64,000 nt of DNA from JAGWAJ01 sp965215155 (GCA_965215155.1 CBDCCY010000004.1:2790001-2854000), one strand, 5' to 3'; numbered from the stretch's first letter, positions 8,326-17,838 are shown. Notes: a model not told the origin generated them from the sequence alone. Program-made: numbers and translations.

Positions 8326-10818
8326 ATGAACGAAAGCACCCACGTCCGGCCGTCACGAGAGGCCGCCCTCGCTCTGGCGCGCGAGAACGATCTTCCGGCC
8401 CTCATGGAGCGGGCGGCCGCACTGCGCGACGCGGGTTTCGGCGGCGCCGTCAGCTACTCTCGCAAGGTCTTCGTCCCGCTCACGAAGCTCTGCCGCGACG
8501 TGTGCCACTACTGCACGTTCGCGCAGCCGCCGCGGCCCGGCGAGCGGGCGTACATGACGCTCGACGAGACGATCGAGGTGGCGCGGCGCGGGGCCGCGGC
8601 GGGATGCCGGGAAGCCCTGTTCACGCTCGGCGACAAGCCGGAGCTCCGCTACCCGCAGGCGCGAGCCGAGCTCGACGCGCTCGGCTACCCGACGACGATC
8701 GCGTACCTGGCGGCGGCGGCCCGCGCGGTGTTCGACGCCACGGGGCTCCTGCCGCACGCCAACCCGGGCGTCTGCACGCGCGACGAGCTGCTCGCGCTGC
8801 GGGAGGTCTGTCCGTCGCAGGGGATGATGCTCGAGAGCGTCTCCCGGCGCCTTCTGGAACCGGGGCAGGCCCACCACGGGTCGCCCGACAAGGACCCGGC
8901 CGCGCGGCTGGAGACGCTGCGCCAGGCGGGGGAGCTGGCCATTCCCTACACGTCGGGGATCCTGATCGGCATCGGCGAGACCCGGGAGGAACGCGTCGAC
9001 TCGCTCCTCGCGTTGCGCGATCTCCACGACCGGTACGGCCACATCCAGGAGATCATCATCCAGAACTTCCGGGCCAAGCCGGACACGCGGATGGCGGAGG
9101 CGCCCGACCCGCCACTGGAGGACCTCCAGTGGACCATCGCCTGCGCGCGGCTCGTCTTCGGTCCCGACATGGCGATCCAGGCCCCGCCGAACCTGAGCCC
9201 GGACACCTTCGGCCGCCTGATCCGCGCGGGCATCAACGACTGGGGGGGCGTGTCGCCCGTCACGCCCGACCATGTGAACCCCGAGGCGCCGTGGCCGCAC
9301 CTGGAGCTTCTGGCGCGCGAGACCGAGCGCGAGGGCAAGGCGCTGACCGAGCGGCTCACGGTCTACCCGGGCTACGTGCGGCATCTCGACGCCTGGGTGG
9401 CGGAGCCGCTGCGGCCGGCGGTGGTGCAGGGGTCCGACGCCGAGGGCTTCGCGCGCGAGAGCGCCTGGTCGCCCGGGGATCGCGATGCCGTGCTGCCGGC
9501 GGCGCTCCTCGACCGGCTCGAGCGCCCCGCGGCGCCCGCACCCGGGCCGGCCGTGCAGGCGCTGTGCGAGCGGGCGTCCCGCGGCGACGGGCTCGACGAG
9601 TCGGAGATCGCCGCCCTCTTCACGGCCCGCGGCGACGATCTCGTCGCCGTGGTGCGGGCGGCCGACGCGCTGCGCCGCGAGGTCAACGGCGACGAGGTGA
9701 CCTACGTCGTCAACCGCAACATCAACTACACCAACGTCTGCTACTTCAAGTGCCAGTTCTGCGCCTTCTCCAAGGGGAAGCTCAGCGAGAACCTGCGCGG
9801 CGCGCCCTACGACCTCGACCGCGAGGAGATCGCCCGCCGCACCGCGGAGGCGTGGGAGCGGGGCGCGACCGAAGTCTGCATGCAGGGCGGCATCCACCCG
9901 GACTACACCGGCGCCACCTACCTGGACATCTGCCGCACCGTGAGGGCGGCGGCGCCCGAGATGCACGTCCACGCGTTCTCGCCGCTCGAGGTCTGGCAGG
10001 GAGCGGCCACGCTCGGCGCCCCGCTCGACGCCTTCCTCCGGCAGCTCCGGGATGCCGGGCTGGGGACGCTGCCGGGGACGGCGGCCGAGGTGCTCGACGA
10101 CGAAGTGCGGCGCGACCTCTGCCCCGACAAGCTGAGCGCCGGACAGTGGCTGGAGGTGATGGAGACGGCCCACCGGGTCGGCTTCCGCACGACGGCCACC
10201 ATCATGTACGGCCACATCGACCGCCCCCGGCACTGGGCGCGGCACCTCGCCCGGATCCGCGCGCTCCAGGCGCGCACCGGCGGTTTCACGGAGTTCGTGC
10301 CGCTGCCGTTCGTGCACATGGAGGCGCCGATCTATCTCAAGGGGAAGGCGCGCCGCGGCCCCACGTTCCGCGAGTCGCTGCTCATGCACGCCGTGGCGCG
10401 ACTGGCGCTCCACCCGCTGGTGACCAACATCCAGGCGTCGTGGGTGAAGATGGGGCCGCGGGGTGTGCGGGCCTGCCTGGCGGCCGGCGTGAACGACCTC
10501 GGCGGCACCCTGATGAACGAGAGCATCACCCGGGCGGCCGGCGCGAGCTTCGGCCAGGAGCTGCCTCCCGAGCGGATGGAGGCGCTCATCTGCAGCGCCG
10601 GCCGCACCCCCAGGCAGCGGTCGACGACGTACGGCGAGCCACTGCCCCGTCAGGTGGCGCGGTCGTTCCATGCCGGGGACCTGACCCCGGTCGTGCAGAC
10701 CCCGGCTCCGGGATGGGCCCGGAGCGACCGGCGGGAGGCCCTGGTCCGGCCGGGGCTCGATGCCGGCGACCCCGGAGCCGGCCCGGATCGCGCGCCGCGC
10801 AACGCGACGACACGGTAG
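8326..10818 (+). CDS. fbiC: FbiC: fused CofG/CofH 7,8-didemethyl-8-hydroxy-5-deazariboflavin (FO) synthase
   Basis: 830 residues, two radical-SAM halves. The CofG half has the CX3CX2C cluster motif 'CRDVCHYC' (Cys56, 60, 63) and the CofH half has 'CYFKCQFC' (Cys472, 476, 479) followed by 'AFSKGK'. Together they make FO, the chromophore of cofactor F420, from tyrosine and 5-amino-6-ribitylamino-uracil. The single-gene fusion is known from Actinobacteria and some other phyla; many lineages keep cofG and cofH separate. A short hypothetical membrane protein follows 12 bp later. No other F420 gene (fbiA/B/D) is in the window. Confidence 0.95.
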   Translation: MNESTHVRPSREAALALARENDLPALMERAAALRDAGFGGAVSYSRKVFVPLTKLCRDVCHYCTFAQPPRPGERAYMTLDETIEVARRGAAAGCREALFTLGDKPELRYPQARAELDALGYPTTIAYLAAAARAVFDATGLLPHANPGVCTRDELLALREVCPSQGMMLESVSRRLLEPGQAHHGSPDKDPAARLETLRQAGELAIPYTSGILIGIGETREERVDSLLALRDLHDRYGHIQEIIIQNFRAKPDTRMAEAPDPPLEDLQWTIACARLVFGPDMAIQAPPNLSPDTFGRLIRAGINDWGGVSPVTPDHVNPEAPWPHLELLARETEREGKALTERLTVYPGYVRHLDAWVAEPLRPAVVQGSDAEGFARESAWSPGDRDAVLPAALLDRLERPAAPAPGPAVQALCERASRGDGLDESEIAALFTARGDDLVAVVRAADALRREVNGDEVTYVVNRNINYTNVCYFKCQFCAFSKGKLSENLRGAPYDLDREEIARRTAEAWERGATEVCMQGGIHPDYTGATYLDICRTVRAAAPEMHVHAFSPLEVWQGAATLGAPLDAFLRQLRDAGLGTLPGTAAEVLDDEVRRDLCPDKLSAGQWLEVMETAHRVGFRTTATIMYGHIDRPRHWARHLARIRALQARTGGFTEFVPLPFVHMEAPIYLKGKARRGPTFRESLLMHAVARLALHPLVTNIQASWVKMGPRGVRACLAAGVNDLGGTLMNESITRAAGASFGQELPPERMEALICSAGRTPRQRSTTYGEPLPRQVARSFHAGDLTPVVQTPAPGWARSDRREALVRPGLDAGDPGAGPDRAPRNATTR

Positions 10819-10830
10819 GGAGGTGCATCG

Positions 10831-11376
10831 ATGAGTGGTTCCATCGGCAATCCGCGCACGTGGACGGCCCGGCAGGCGGCGGGCATCGGGGCGGCGGCCG
10901 TCGTGATCGTGCTCGTGCTCGCCTGGGCGGGCTGGTCGGCCACCTGCCCCTGCGACACCGCTCCGGGGTCGTACCTTTTCGGCACTGCGAACGACGAACC
11001 GGTGAGCGACTGGACGTTCGCCAACCAGGTCACGCTGTGCCAGATCCAGATCCGGACCGGCCTGCTGCCGCACTCGATCAACCTCAACTGCTTCGCCAAC
11101 AGCGAGGGAAGCCTCTACCTGAGCTGCTCGAACTGCGACGGGAAGCGGTGGTCGGGCATCGCGGCCGAGGACGGCTGGGCGCGGCTGCGGCTCGACGGCA
11201 CGGTCTACCCGGTCGACCTGACGCGCATCCTCGACCCGGCCGAGCTCGACATGGCGTGGGGCGCGCGGCTCGACAAGCTGCACTCGCTGGCGGAGCCGGC
11301 CAATCCGCCCGCGCCGCTCGGCTCGCCCCGGCCGGACGGCTGGTGGACGTTCCGAGTCGTGTCGCGCACCGGCTAG
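10831..11376 (+). CDS. membrane-anchored hypothetical protein downstream of fbiC
   Basis: 181 residues from an ATG with GGGAGG upstream, 12 bp after fbiC. A single transmembrane segment ('IGAAAVVIVLVLAWAGW') near residues 20-36 is followed by a small extracytoplasmic domain rich in Cys ('CPCD', 'CQIQ', 'NCFANS', 'LSCSNCDG'), suggesting disulfides or metal binding. I do not recognise the family. Its tight spacing after fbiC suggests co-transcription, but a role in F420 biology is only a guess. Confidence 0.7.
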   Translation: MSGSIGNPRTWTARQAAGIGAAAVVIVLVLAWAGWSATCPCDTAPGSYLFGTANDEPVSDWTFANQVTLCQIQIRTGLLPHSINLNCFANSEGSLYLSCSNCDGKRWSGIAAEDGWARLRLDGTVYPVDLTRILDPAELDMAWGARLDKLHSLAEPANPPAPLGSPRPDGWWTFRVVSRTG

Positions 11377-11416
11377 ACCTGATCCTGTAGCTCCCCGAGA
11401 CGACAGGCGAAGGACC

Positions 11417-11641
11417 GTGCCCCCTGCGCAGCCCGCGTTCAAGTTCACCTGCGAGGACTACCGTACGGCGCCGCCGGACAGGCGCTACGAGTTGCTCGAT
11501 GGACAGCTCTTCATGACCCAGGCGCCGAACCTGAAGCACCTGCGGGTCGCGCGGACGTTCGGGCGGGGGGAGGTGCTGCGCTCACCCCTGCTGGAAGGGT
11601 TCGCTCTCGCGGTGGACGACATCTTCAACCGCCTCCCGTGA
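11417..11641 (+). pseudogene. Uma2-family gene remnant with internal deletion
   Basis: 74 residues. The start 'FTCEDYRTAPPDRRYELLDG' and 'MTQAPNLKHLRVA' is the N-terminus of Uma2 (DUF820, restriction-endonuclease-like) proteins. The end 'VLRSPLLEGFALAVDDIF' is the C-terminus of the same family. The roughly 100-residue middle with the catalytic PD-(D/E)XK core is missing, the two ends being joined in frame. I infer a deletion derivative rather than a working protein. Confidence 0.6.
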
Positions 11642-11708
11642 CGGCGCCGGGAGCTCGGCGCGGGACGTCCGGCGGGGCTCGCGTCGAACGAGCACGGCCG
11701 TCAGCCAA

Positions 11709-11759
11709 CTACGCTACCGTTCGGACACCGCCTGCGCCACCGATCGGACGGTAGCGTAG
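11709..11759. repeat. 12-bp perfect inverted repeat with 27-bp spacer
   Basis: CTACGCTACCGT at 11709-11720 is mirrored by ACGGTAGCGTAG at 11748-11759. It lies between the Uma2 remnant and the convergent antitoxin-fusion gene. It could be a terminator-like stem or the footprint of a small mobile element; no T-run follows. Confidence 0.5.
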
Positions 11760-11816
11760 CTCCCGATTGGACGGGCGGGTCGGATCGTCGCCGATCTCGG
11801 CGGCGCCCGTTCCGCC

Positions 11817-13007
11817 TCAGCCGAGGCCGAGAATCCAGCCCTCTCCGGCCATTACTCTTGCCTCCTCCTCACGATCCATCGATGCGGGCCTTGCGAGACC
11901 CGCCGGACCGTGTTCGTGCATCCATCGAACGGACGCCAGAACCTGGCAGGCATCCTTGATGGGGTGAGGGGTGCTGGAGATATCGAACAGGCTCGGCCAG
12001 AGCTCAACCAGGACGACGCCGTCGAGTTGCCCGTCCCAATTCGTCTCGAAAGGCCAGAGCTTGGCATCCGGGCGCTGGAGGAGGCGATGCAGCACCGGCA
12101 GGCCGAGCAGCATCTGCGAGCCGACGGCGCCGCGGGTGTACAACTTCCAGCACGTCTGGATTCCCCTACCCGTGAGCCGGGCCTCGGCCGTCCGGTGCTC
12201 CCGGAAGGGGCCGCCCTGACGCCCGCCCGCCCGCGCAGTGAGCGTCGGACCCTGGTGGTCCGGCGGGCAGCCCCAGAAGGGTCCCGGACGCCCGGCATTC
12301 AGTTCGGCGTTGAGCCTGGCTGCGACATCGAACCGGTTGTTCGCGTTGTCGTCGCCGTCCCGGATGCGCCGGGCGATGTCGGCGTAGAGGTTGCGCTTCA
12401 CGGGCATGCCGCTCTCTGCCGGGTAGCCGAAGGGAAAGTCGAAGCCGAGGAGTGCGGGGCCGCCGGCTTGGTCGAGCAGATTCTCGAGGTGGAGGACGGC
12501 GTCGCGACGGGTGCGGAAGTACTGGCTGCGAGGCTTGCATCCTGCCTCGATCCAGGCAAGCCAGACGCTGTCCGTCGATTCTCGGATCGGACCCGGGCGC
12601 GAACGCGCGGACCAGTCCACCGCGGCGATCAGCGCGAAGCGAACCGGCGGGGTGGCCAGCCGGTGCGTGCCGGGCTCCGACGGGGTGGGCGCGGCTGCCG
12701 TCGCGGTGGCCGACGCGGGGCGAGCCTGCGACTCGATGGCGATACGGATCACAAGGCCGACTCGGGCAGCCATGTTGACGAGCTTGTCGATCGTGAACTT
12801 GCTGATTCGGCCGTTGACGAGCTCGCTCACGCGCGATCGAGGTACGCCGAACCGTCGGGCCGCCTCTTCCTGCGTGATGCGCTCACGACCGACGTACTCT
12901 TCGAGCGCATCCATCAGCCGCGAACGCAGCTTGAGGTTGGCCGCCTCGCCTGCGTCGTCTGCGACGGCATCCCAGACGCTCTCGGAAGTGTGGACCTCGA
13001 CAGTCAT
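11817..13007 (-). CDS. XRE-type antitoxin fused to a large uncharacterised domain (DUF429-like?)
   Basis: 396 residues. Residues ~20-90 are an XRE/HigA-like helix-turn-helix ('RITQEEAARRFGVPRSRVSE', then 'TIDKLVNMAARVGL'), the usual full extent of such antitoxins. An Ala/Pro-rich linker follows (~95-115), then about 280 residues starting 'ALIAAVDWSARSRPGP' with 'LLGFDFPFGYP' and 'GVVLVELWPSLFD'. These Asp-rich motifs resemble DUF429-like RNase H-fold proteins; this assignment is tentative. The gene starts 4 bp inside the end of the toxin gene (ATGA overlap), so it occupies the antitoxin position. The fusion is unusual. Confidence 0.75.
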   Translation of the reverse strand: MTVEVHTSESVWDAVADDAGEAANLKLRSRLMDALEEYVGRERITQEEAARRFGVPRSRVSELVNGRISKFTIDKLVNMAARVGLVIRIAIESQARPASATATAAAPTPSEPGTHRLATPPVRFALIAAVDWSARSRPGPIRESTDSVWLAWIEAGCKPRSQYFRTRRDAVLHLENLLDQAGGPALLGFDFPFGYPAESGMPVKRNLYADIARRIRDGDDNANNRFDVAARLNAELNAGRPGPFWGCPPDHQGPTLTARAGGRQGGPFREHRTAEARLTGRGIQTCWKLYTRGAVGSQMLLGLPVLHRLLQRPDAKLWPFETNWDGQLDGVVLVELWPSLFDISSTPHPIKDACQVLASVRWMHEHGPAGLARPASMDREEEARVMAGEGWILGLG

Positions 13008-13351
13008 GGATTCTGCCCCGATCGCAGTCGAAGCGCCTTCAGACGGGATCTCGCGAGGCCGATGTCCCCCCGCGGCGTCTTGCGCGATCCCTTCGCGAAC
13101 ACGTGCAGCACGTCCACGGAGCGGTCGCTCGTGACGTACATGCTCCTGTAGGCGCGGCCGGCGCTACGAATGCGTATCTCCCTGACACCAGGGCCGACAC
13201 TGGGCATCGGTCTCCAGTCCTGCGGCTCGAGGCCACGCTGCAGCCGATCGATCTGCCGGCCCAGGTCGTGGCGCGCAGGCTTGGGCCAGGCGCGAAGATC
13301 GTCGAGGGACGACCCGACGAACTTCACCGCGCGCAACTCAGGTTGTCTCAA
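13004..13351 (-). CDS. RelE/ParE-superfamily toxin (phage Gp49/HigB-like)
   Basis: About 115 residues: 'AVKFVGSSLDDLRAWPKPAR', 'LGRQIDRLQRGLEPQDWRPM', 'VGPGVREIRIR' and 'VLHVFAKGSRKTPRGDI' follow the Gp49-like/HigB toxin pattern, which cleaves ribosome-bound mRNA. The start is uncertain: I chose the TTG at 13351, and a GTG at 13327 gives 107 residues. Toxin-first order with a downstream XRE antitoxin is the higBA arrangement. The intact reading frame suggests function. Confidence 0.82.
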   Translation of the reverse strand: MRQPELRAVKFVGSSLDDLRAWPKPARHDLGRQIDRLQRGLEPQDWRPMPSVGPGVREIRIRSAGRAYRSMYVTSDRSVDVLHVFAKGSRKTPRGDIGLARSRLKALRLRSGQNP

Positions 13352-13622
13352 AACTGCGACGGAATCAAGTCGGGACCAGCCCAGGCCGATGGCCGGCCGC
13401 AATCCCCATCCTGAGTTCCCGCACGCAAGGGCCGTGCCGCTTCGGCGGGGAGTAGTCGCCAGCGGCCGGCGCGGCCGAACGGGAGGCGGACGCAGGCTGG
13501 CACCCCCGATCGGCAGCGCGGCACTTGACATTGCCGGCCGGAGGCTCAGAATGGTTAGATCCCGCGGGAGGACTGCGGCCGGCGTCGAAGGAGTCAGCGC
13601 GGACGCGAGGGGGAACCAGCCG

Positions 13623-15470
13623 ATGAGGACTCGATACCACCTTGGCATGGCGGTGGCCGCTGCCGTGCTGGCGCTCGGTGCCGCCGCCGGCGCCGCAGCC
13701 GAGAATCCGGCGGACTGGGCGCCGGGCCCGGGGGCCTGGACCGGCGACCTGACCCCGATCTCCGCCGCCGACTGGAACTACGACCGCGCCGCGCATCTGC
13801 TCGGCCGCGCCGGCTTCAGCGGCACGCCGGACGAGATCCGCAAGCTGGCGGAGATGACGCCCGAGGAGGCCGTTCGGGCGCTCGTCGACTACGACGACAT
13901 CCCGAACGACCACCTGGAGCCATTCGAGCATTCGGGATTCTGGGACGAGACGCTGGCGAGCTTCCCGCCCAGCCGACCCGCCGCGACCGACCTCGCGATG
14001 CGGAACGGCGCCAGCATGGGCGTGCGGGTGAAGCCGGAAGGCGTGAACCGCCACATGCAGCCCGTCTCCGACCGCTTCTTCTACTGGCTGCGCGCGTCGG
14101 CGCTCGAGACCCGCCGCGTCGGCTACTGGTGGGCCGAGCGGATGCTCGACAGCCACCGGCCGCTCGAGGAGAAGATGGCCCTGTTCTGGCACGGGCACTT
14201 CGCCACCGCCCAGAACAAGGTCCGCGACTACCGCAAGATGCTCCTGCAGATCGACACGTTCGAGCGTCACGCGACCGGCAACTTCGGGGAGCTGCTCGTG
14301 GCGGTCGCGCAAGACCCGGGGATGCTCTACTACCTCGATGCCGGCGTGAACGTGAAGGGGGCCGCCAACGAGAACTTCGCCCGCGAGGTGATGGAGCTGT
14401 TCACGATGGGCGTGGGCAACTACAGCGAGCGGGACGTCCGCGAGGCGGCGCGCGCCTTCACGGGCTGGAACTTCGACAACCTCGACTTCGTCGTCCACGA
14501 GGCGCTGCACGACGACGGCGAGAAGACCTTCCTCGGCCGCACCGGCAACTTCGACGGCGTCGACGTGCTCCACATCATCCTGGAGCAGCCGGCCACGGCC
14601 GACTACATCGCGTCCAAGATCTACCGCTTCTTCGTCCGCGAGGATCCGCCGCCCGCGCTCCAGGCCGAGCTGGGCGCCGTCTTCCGGGACAACGGCTACG
14701 AGCTGAAGCCGCTGCTGCGAACCATCTTCCTCTCGCGCGACTTTTACAGCCCGGCCGCCTACGGCGCCCACATCAAGGGGCCGGTCGTGCACGTGGTCAC
14801 GATGCTGAAGCAGCTCGGCGCCCCGGACGTCCCGGGCGTGCCGGACTTCAACAGCACGACGATCGCGCTGGGCCAGCACCTGCTGAACCCGCCGTCGGTC
14901 GCCGGCTGGGCGCAGGGCCGGTCGTGGATCACGCCGGCGCTGCTCCAGAAGCGGGGCAACGTCGCCTTCGAGTACCTGTTCCCGGACGTCATCGACTTCC
15001 GCGACCCGAGCTTCCTCGCCCGGCGCGGTGACGGCGAGGTCGGCGAGCGCCTGCGCAGCGGGTTCGACTTCGGCGCCGCCATCGCCTTCGACGGCGACCC
15101 GGAGCGGATGACCGCATTCGACCTGTCGGCCCTCGAGCGCGACGAGCTGTTCAACACCCGCGTCTCCGGCTACCGCGCGTGGGCCGAGGCCGTCCGCAAG
15201 CTGATTCCGACCCCGCGCGGGGCGGCCCGCGTCGACATGGCGAAGATGATCCTCGAAGCCGGCGCTACGACGACCGAGGAGGCGGTCGACCATCTGCTGG
15301 GCCGGTTCCTGCGGATGCCGGTGGCGGACGACTTCCGCGACGGGCTGGTGGCGTTCCTGACCGAAGAGCTCGGGACTCCGGACCTCGAGCGCGCCCGGAC
15401 GTACCTGGAAGACCCGCTGCGCATGGTGACTCACCTCATCATGAGCACGCCCGAGTACCAGATTGGCTAG
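13623..15470 (+). CDS. DUF1800 domain protein, exported
   Basis: 615 residues with a signal peptide ('HLGMAVAAAVLALGAAAGAA'). The DUF1800 family is recognised by 'RAAHLLGRAGFSGTPDEI', 'LFWHGHFATAQNKV', 'NENFAREVMELFTMGVGNYS' and 'PPSVAGWAQGRSWI'. These proteins are almost always paired with a DUF1501 protein, as here, where the next start is 13 bp downstream. The molecular function is unknown; roles in periplasmic or outer-surface assembly have been suggested. Probably the first gene of a three-gene operon. Confidence 0.92.
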   Translation: MRTRYHLGMAVAAAVLALGAAAGAAAENPADWAPGPGAWTGDLTPISAADWNYDRAAHLLGRAGFSGTPDEIRKLAEMTPEEAVRALVDYDDIPNDHLEPFEHSGFWDETLASFPPSRPAATDLAMRNGASMGVRVKPEGVNRHMQPVSDRFFYWLRASALETRRVGYWWAERMLDSHRPLEEKMALFWHGHFATAQNKVRDYRKMLLQIDTFERHATGNFGELLVAVAQDPGMLYYLDAGVNVKGAANENFAREVMELFTMGVGNYSERDVREAARAFTGWNFDNLDFVVHEALHDDGEKTFLGRTGNFDGVDVLHIILEQPATADYIASKIYRFFVREDPPPALQAELGAVFRDNGYELKPLLRTIFLSRDFYSPAAYGAHIKGPVVHVVTMLKQLGAPDVPGVPDFNSTTIALGQHLLNPPSVAGWAQGRSWITPALLQKRGNVAFEYLFPDVIDFRDPSFLARRGDGEVGERLRSGFDFGAAIAFDGDPERMTAFDLSALERDELFNTRVSGYRAWAEAVRKLIPTPRGAARVDMAKMILEAGATTTEEAVDHLLGRFLRMPVADDFRDGLVAFLTEELGTPDLERARTYLEDPLRMVTHLIMSTPEYQIG

Positions 15471-15483
15471 AGGTGCAGTGACC

Positions 15484-16743
15484 ATGGACATCACGAACCG
15501 CAGCAAGCGACTGTTCGACTCGGCCGGCGTGTCCCGCCGCGAGGCGCTGAAGATCGGCGCGCGGGGCATCGGCCTCGGCCTGCTCGGAAGCGGCATCGGC
15601 CCCCTGCCGCCGCTGTTCGGGCTGACCTCGGAGGCGGTGGCGGCGACGCAGGGGAAGATCCTGGTCGTCTTCGAGTGGTTCGGCGGCTACGACGGCCTGA
15701 GCACCTTCGTTCCCTACAGCAACGACGAGCTCTATCGTCGCCGCCCGACCATCGGCGTGCGGGAGCGCGACGTCATCAAGGTGGACGAGCATTTCGGCTT
15801 CCAGAAGTCGATGGTCGGCATGCACCGGCTCTGGGACGAGGGCGAGCTCGCCGTCATCCACGGGGCGGGCTACGAGCAGCCGTCGTTCTCCCACTTCGCC
15901 TCGAGCTCGTACTGGCACACCGGCGCCCCGAACAGCGGGGAGGCCTACGGCTGGTACGGCCGGACGGCCGACGCGCTCGACCCGAACGGCACGCCGAACT
16001 TCCTGGTCAACATCTCGTCGACCCAGACGCTCGCCGTGCGGGCGCGCGATCACGTCCCGGTGGTCTTCGATGATCCGGGCGGCTTCCGCCGCGACCTGTT
16101 CCATCCCCAGCAGCCGTTCGTCGAGAAGCTCGGCAAGGGCCAGGCGCCGCGCAGCGAGGTCCACAAGTTCCTGCTCGACGTCAACCAGAGCGCCCGCGAG
16201 GCGTCGGCCCTCGTCAACCAGGCGTGGGAGGACTACAGCCGGAAGCGCCCCTCGGACCTGCGCCTGCTCGACCTCGACAAGGTGGTGGCGCTGATCGAGA
16301 GCGACTTCCCGGCGCGGCTCTACTACGTGCGGCTGCGCGGCAGCCTCTTCGACACGCACGTCAACCAGGAGAGCCCGCACAACCGCCAGGTGCAGTACTG
16401 CTCCGACGCGGTCTGGGGCTTCTTCGAGGAAATGAAGCGCCTCGGCAAGCAGGACGAGGTGGCCATGTTCATCCACAGCGAGTTCGGCCGCCGCGTGCCG
16501 GAGAACACCGGTCTCGGCACGGACCACGGGACGGCCAACGTCTCGTTCGTGATCGGCGGCGGTACGCAGGGCGGCCAGTACGGGACGCCGCCCAGCCTCA
16601 CGGAGCTCGTGTACGGCGACAACCTGCAGTACACCACCGACTTCCGCCGGGTCTACGCCTCGCTCATCGAGGAGTACCTGGGCTACCGGAAGTCGGAAAA
16701 CGTGCTCGGCGACAAGTTCGAGACGCTGGGCATGTTCGCGTAG
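15484..16743 (+). CDS. DUF1501 domain protein with Tat-like signal
   Basis: 419 residues from an ATG 13 bp after the DUF1800 gene. 'SRREALKIGARGIGLG' is a twin-arginine-type leader. DUF1501 (sulfatase-like alkaline-phosphatase fold) markers are 'VVFEWFGGYDGLSTFVPY', 'VIHGAGYEQPSFSHF', 'FIHSEFGRRVPEN' and 'GTDHGTANVSFVIGG'. The final His/Asp pair of 'GTDHG' matches metal-binding positions of the fold. It is the obligate-looking partner of DUF1800; the function of the pair is not established. Confidence 0.92.
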   Translation: MDITNRSKRLFDSAGVSRREALKIGARGIGLGLLGSGIGPLPPLFGLTSEAVAATQGKILVVFEWFGGYDGLSTFVPYSNDELYRRRPTIGVRERDVIKVDEHFGFQKSMVGMHRLWDEGELAVIHGAGYEQPSFSHFASSSYWHTGAPNSGEAYGWYGRTADALDPNGTPNFLVNISSTQTLAVRARDHVPVVFDDPGGFRRDLFHPQQPFVEKLGKGQAPRSEVHKFLLDVNQSAREASALVNQAWEDYSRKRPSDLRLLDLDKVVALIESDFPARLYYVRLRGSLFDTHVNQESPHNRQVQYCSDAVWGFFEEMKRLGKQDEVAMFIHSEFGRRVPENTGLGTDHGTANVSFVIGGGTQGGQYGTPPSLTELVYGDNLQYTTDFRRVYASLIEEYLGYRKSENVLGDKFETLGMFA

Positions 16744-16854
16744 TCGGCGATCGGGCGCGGAAGGGCCGCGCCGGTCAGAACCTTGACGAGGGAGTCGCGA
16801 CGGCGCGGCGGCGGTCGCGCGTCCTCGTGCACCGCAGTGAGTTTGGGAGGACTG

Positions 16855-17838
16855 ATGATGAGGAGTGGACGCTTGGTGTTGTTGTTCGCGGTGGCCGGCG
16901 CCCTGGCGCTGCCGGTTGCGGCGATGGCGCAGGATCAGGAAGCACCGCGGACGGCCTGGGGCGCGCCGGACCTGCAGGGAGTCTGGGACTTCCGGACCAT
17001 CACGCCGCTGCAGCGCCCCGAGGATCTGGGCGACAAGGCGTTCCTGACCGAGGAGGAAGCGGCGGAGCGCGAGAACGCGGCCGTGGCGCGCGACATCGAG
17101 CTCTGGGAGGCCGATGCCCGGCGCACCGAGGCTGGCGGCAGCGTCGGCGGCTACAACAACTTCTGGATGGACCGGGGCACGCGGGTCATCGGCACGCGGC
17201 GCACGTCGCTGATCGTCGATCCGCCGAACGGCCGCCTTCCGGAGATGACCGAGGAAGGGCGGGCGCGCCAGGCGGCCGGCCGGGGCTCGTTCGGCACGGA
17301 GATCCAGGCTTCCTACACCGACTTCAGCAACGCCGACCGCTGCCTGATGGGCTTCAACGCGGGTCCGCCCATCACGCCGGGCGGCTACAACCAGAACGTG
17401 CAGATCTTCCAGACGCCGGACGAGGTCGTGCTGCTGACCGAGATGGTGCACACCGTCCGCGTGGTGCCGCTCGACGAGCGCCCCGGGCTCGACGAGAGCC
17501 TCGCGCAGTGGTCGGGCGTCTCGCGGGGCTACTGGGACGGCGACACCCTGGTGGTCGAGACCGCCAACTTCGACGTCGACCGCAACTGGCGGGGCGCGAG
17601 CGCCAACATGCGCCTCGAGGAGCGCTTCACCCGCCTCGACGACGGCACCCTCGAGTACGAGTACACCGTCAACGATCCGGAGACCTGGGTCGCGCCGTGG
17701 ACGGTGAACCTGCCGATGGTGCGCAACGACCTGCCGCTCTTCGAGTACGCCTGCCACGAGGGCAACTACTCGATGGAGACGATGCTCACTGGCGCCCGCA
17801 CCGAGGACGCAGCCGCGGCGAAGAAGGGCGAGCAGTAG
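16855..17838 (+). CDS. secreted CHEGNY-family protein (paralogue 2)
   Basis: 327 residues from the first of two adjacent ATGs, with GGGAGG upstream. Signal peptide 'LVLLFAVAGALALPVAAMAQ' precedes 'TAWGAPDLQGVWDFRTITPL', 'GSVGGYNNFWMDRGTR', 'YWDGDTLVVETANFDVDRNW' and 'FEYACHEGNYSMETML'. It is closely similar in layout to 2922-3944. It sits 111 bp after the DUF1501 gene and is closed by a strong stem-loop, so it may be read with DUF1800/DUF1501. Function unknown. Confidence 0.85.
   Translation: MMRSGRLVLLFAVAGALALPVAAMAQDQEAPRTAWGAPDLQGVWDFRTITPLQRPEDLGDKAFLTEEEAAERENAAVARDIELWEADARRTEAGGSVGGYNNFWMDRGTRVIGTRRTSLIVDPPNGRLPEMTEEGRARQAAGRGSFGTEIQASYTDFSNADRCLMGFNAGPPITPGGYNQNVQIFQTPDEVVLLTEMVHTVRVVPLDERPGLDESLAQWSGVSRGYWDGDTLVVETANFDVDRNWRGASANMRLEERFTRLDDGTLEYEYTVNDPETWVAPWTVNLPMVRNDLPLFEYACHEGNYSMETMLTGARTEDAAAAKKGEQ

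Noticed and set aside
8353..11448. 1031-codon minus-strand frame opposite fbiC
   Set aside because: It is the antisense shadow of fbiC, whose two radical-SAM motifs are unmistakable.
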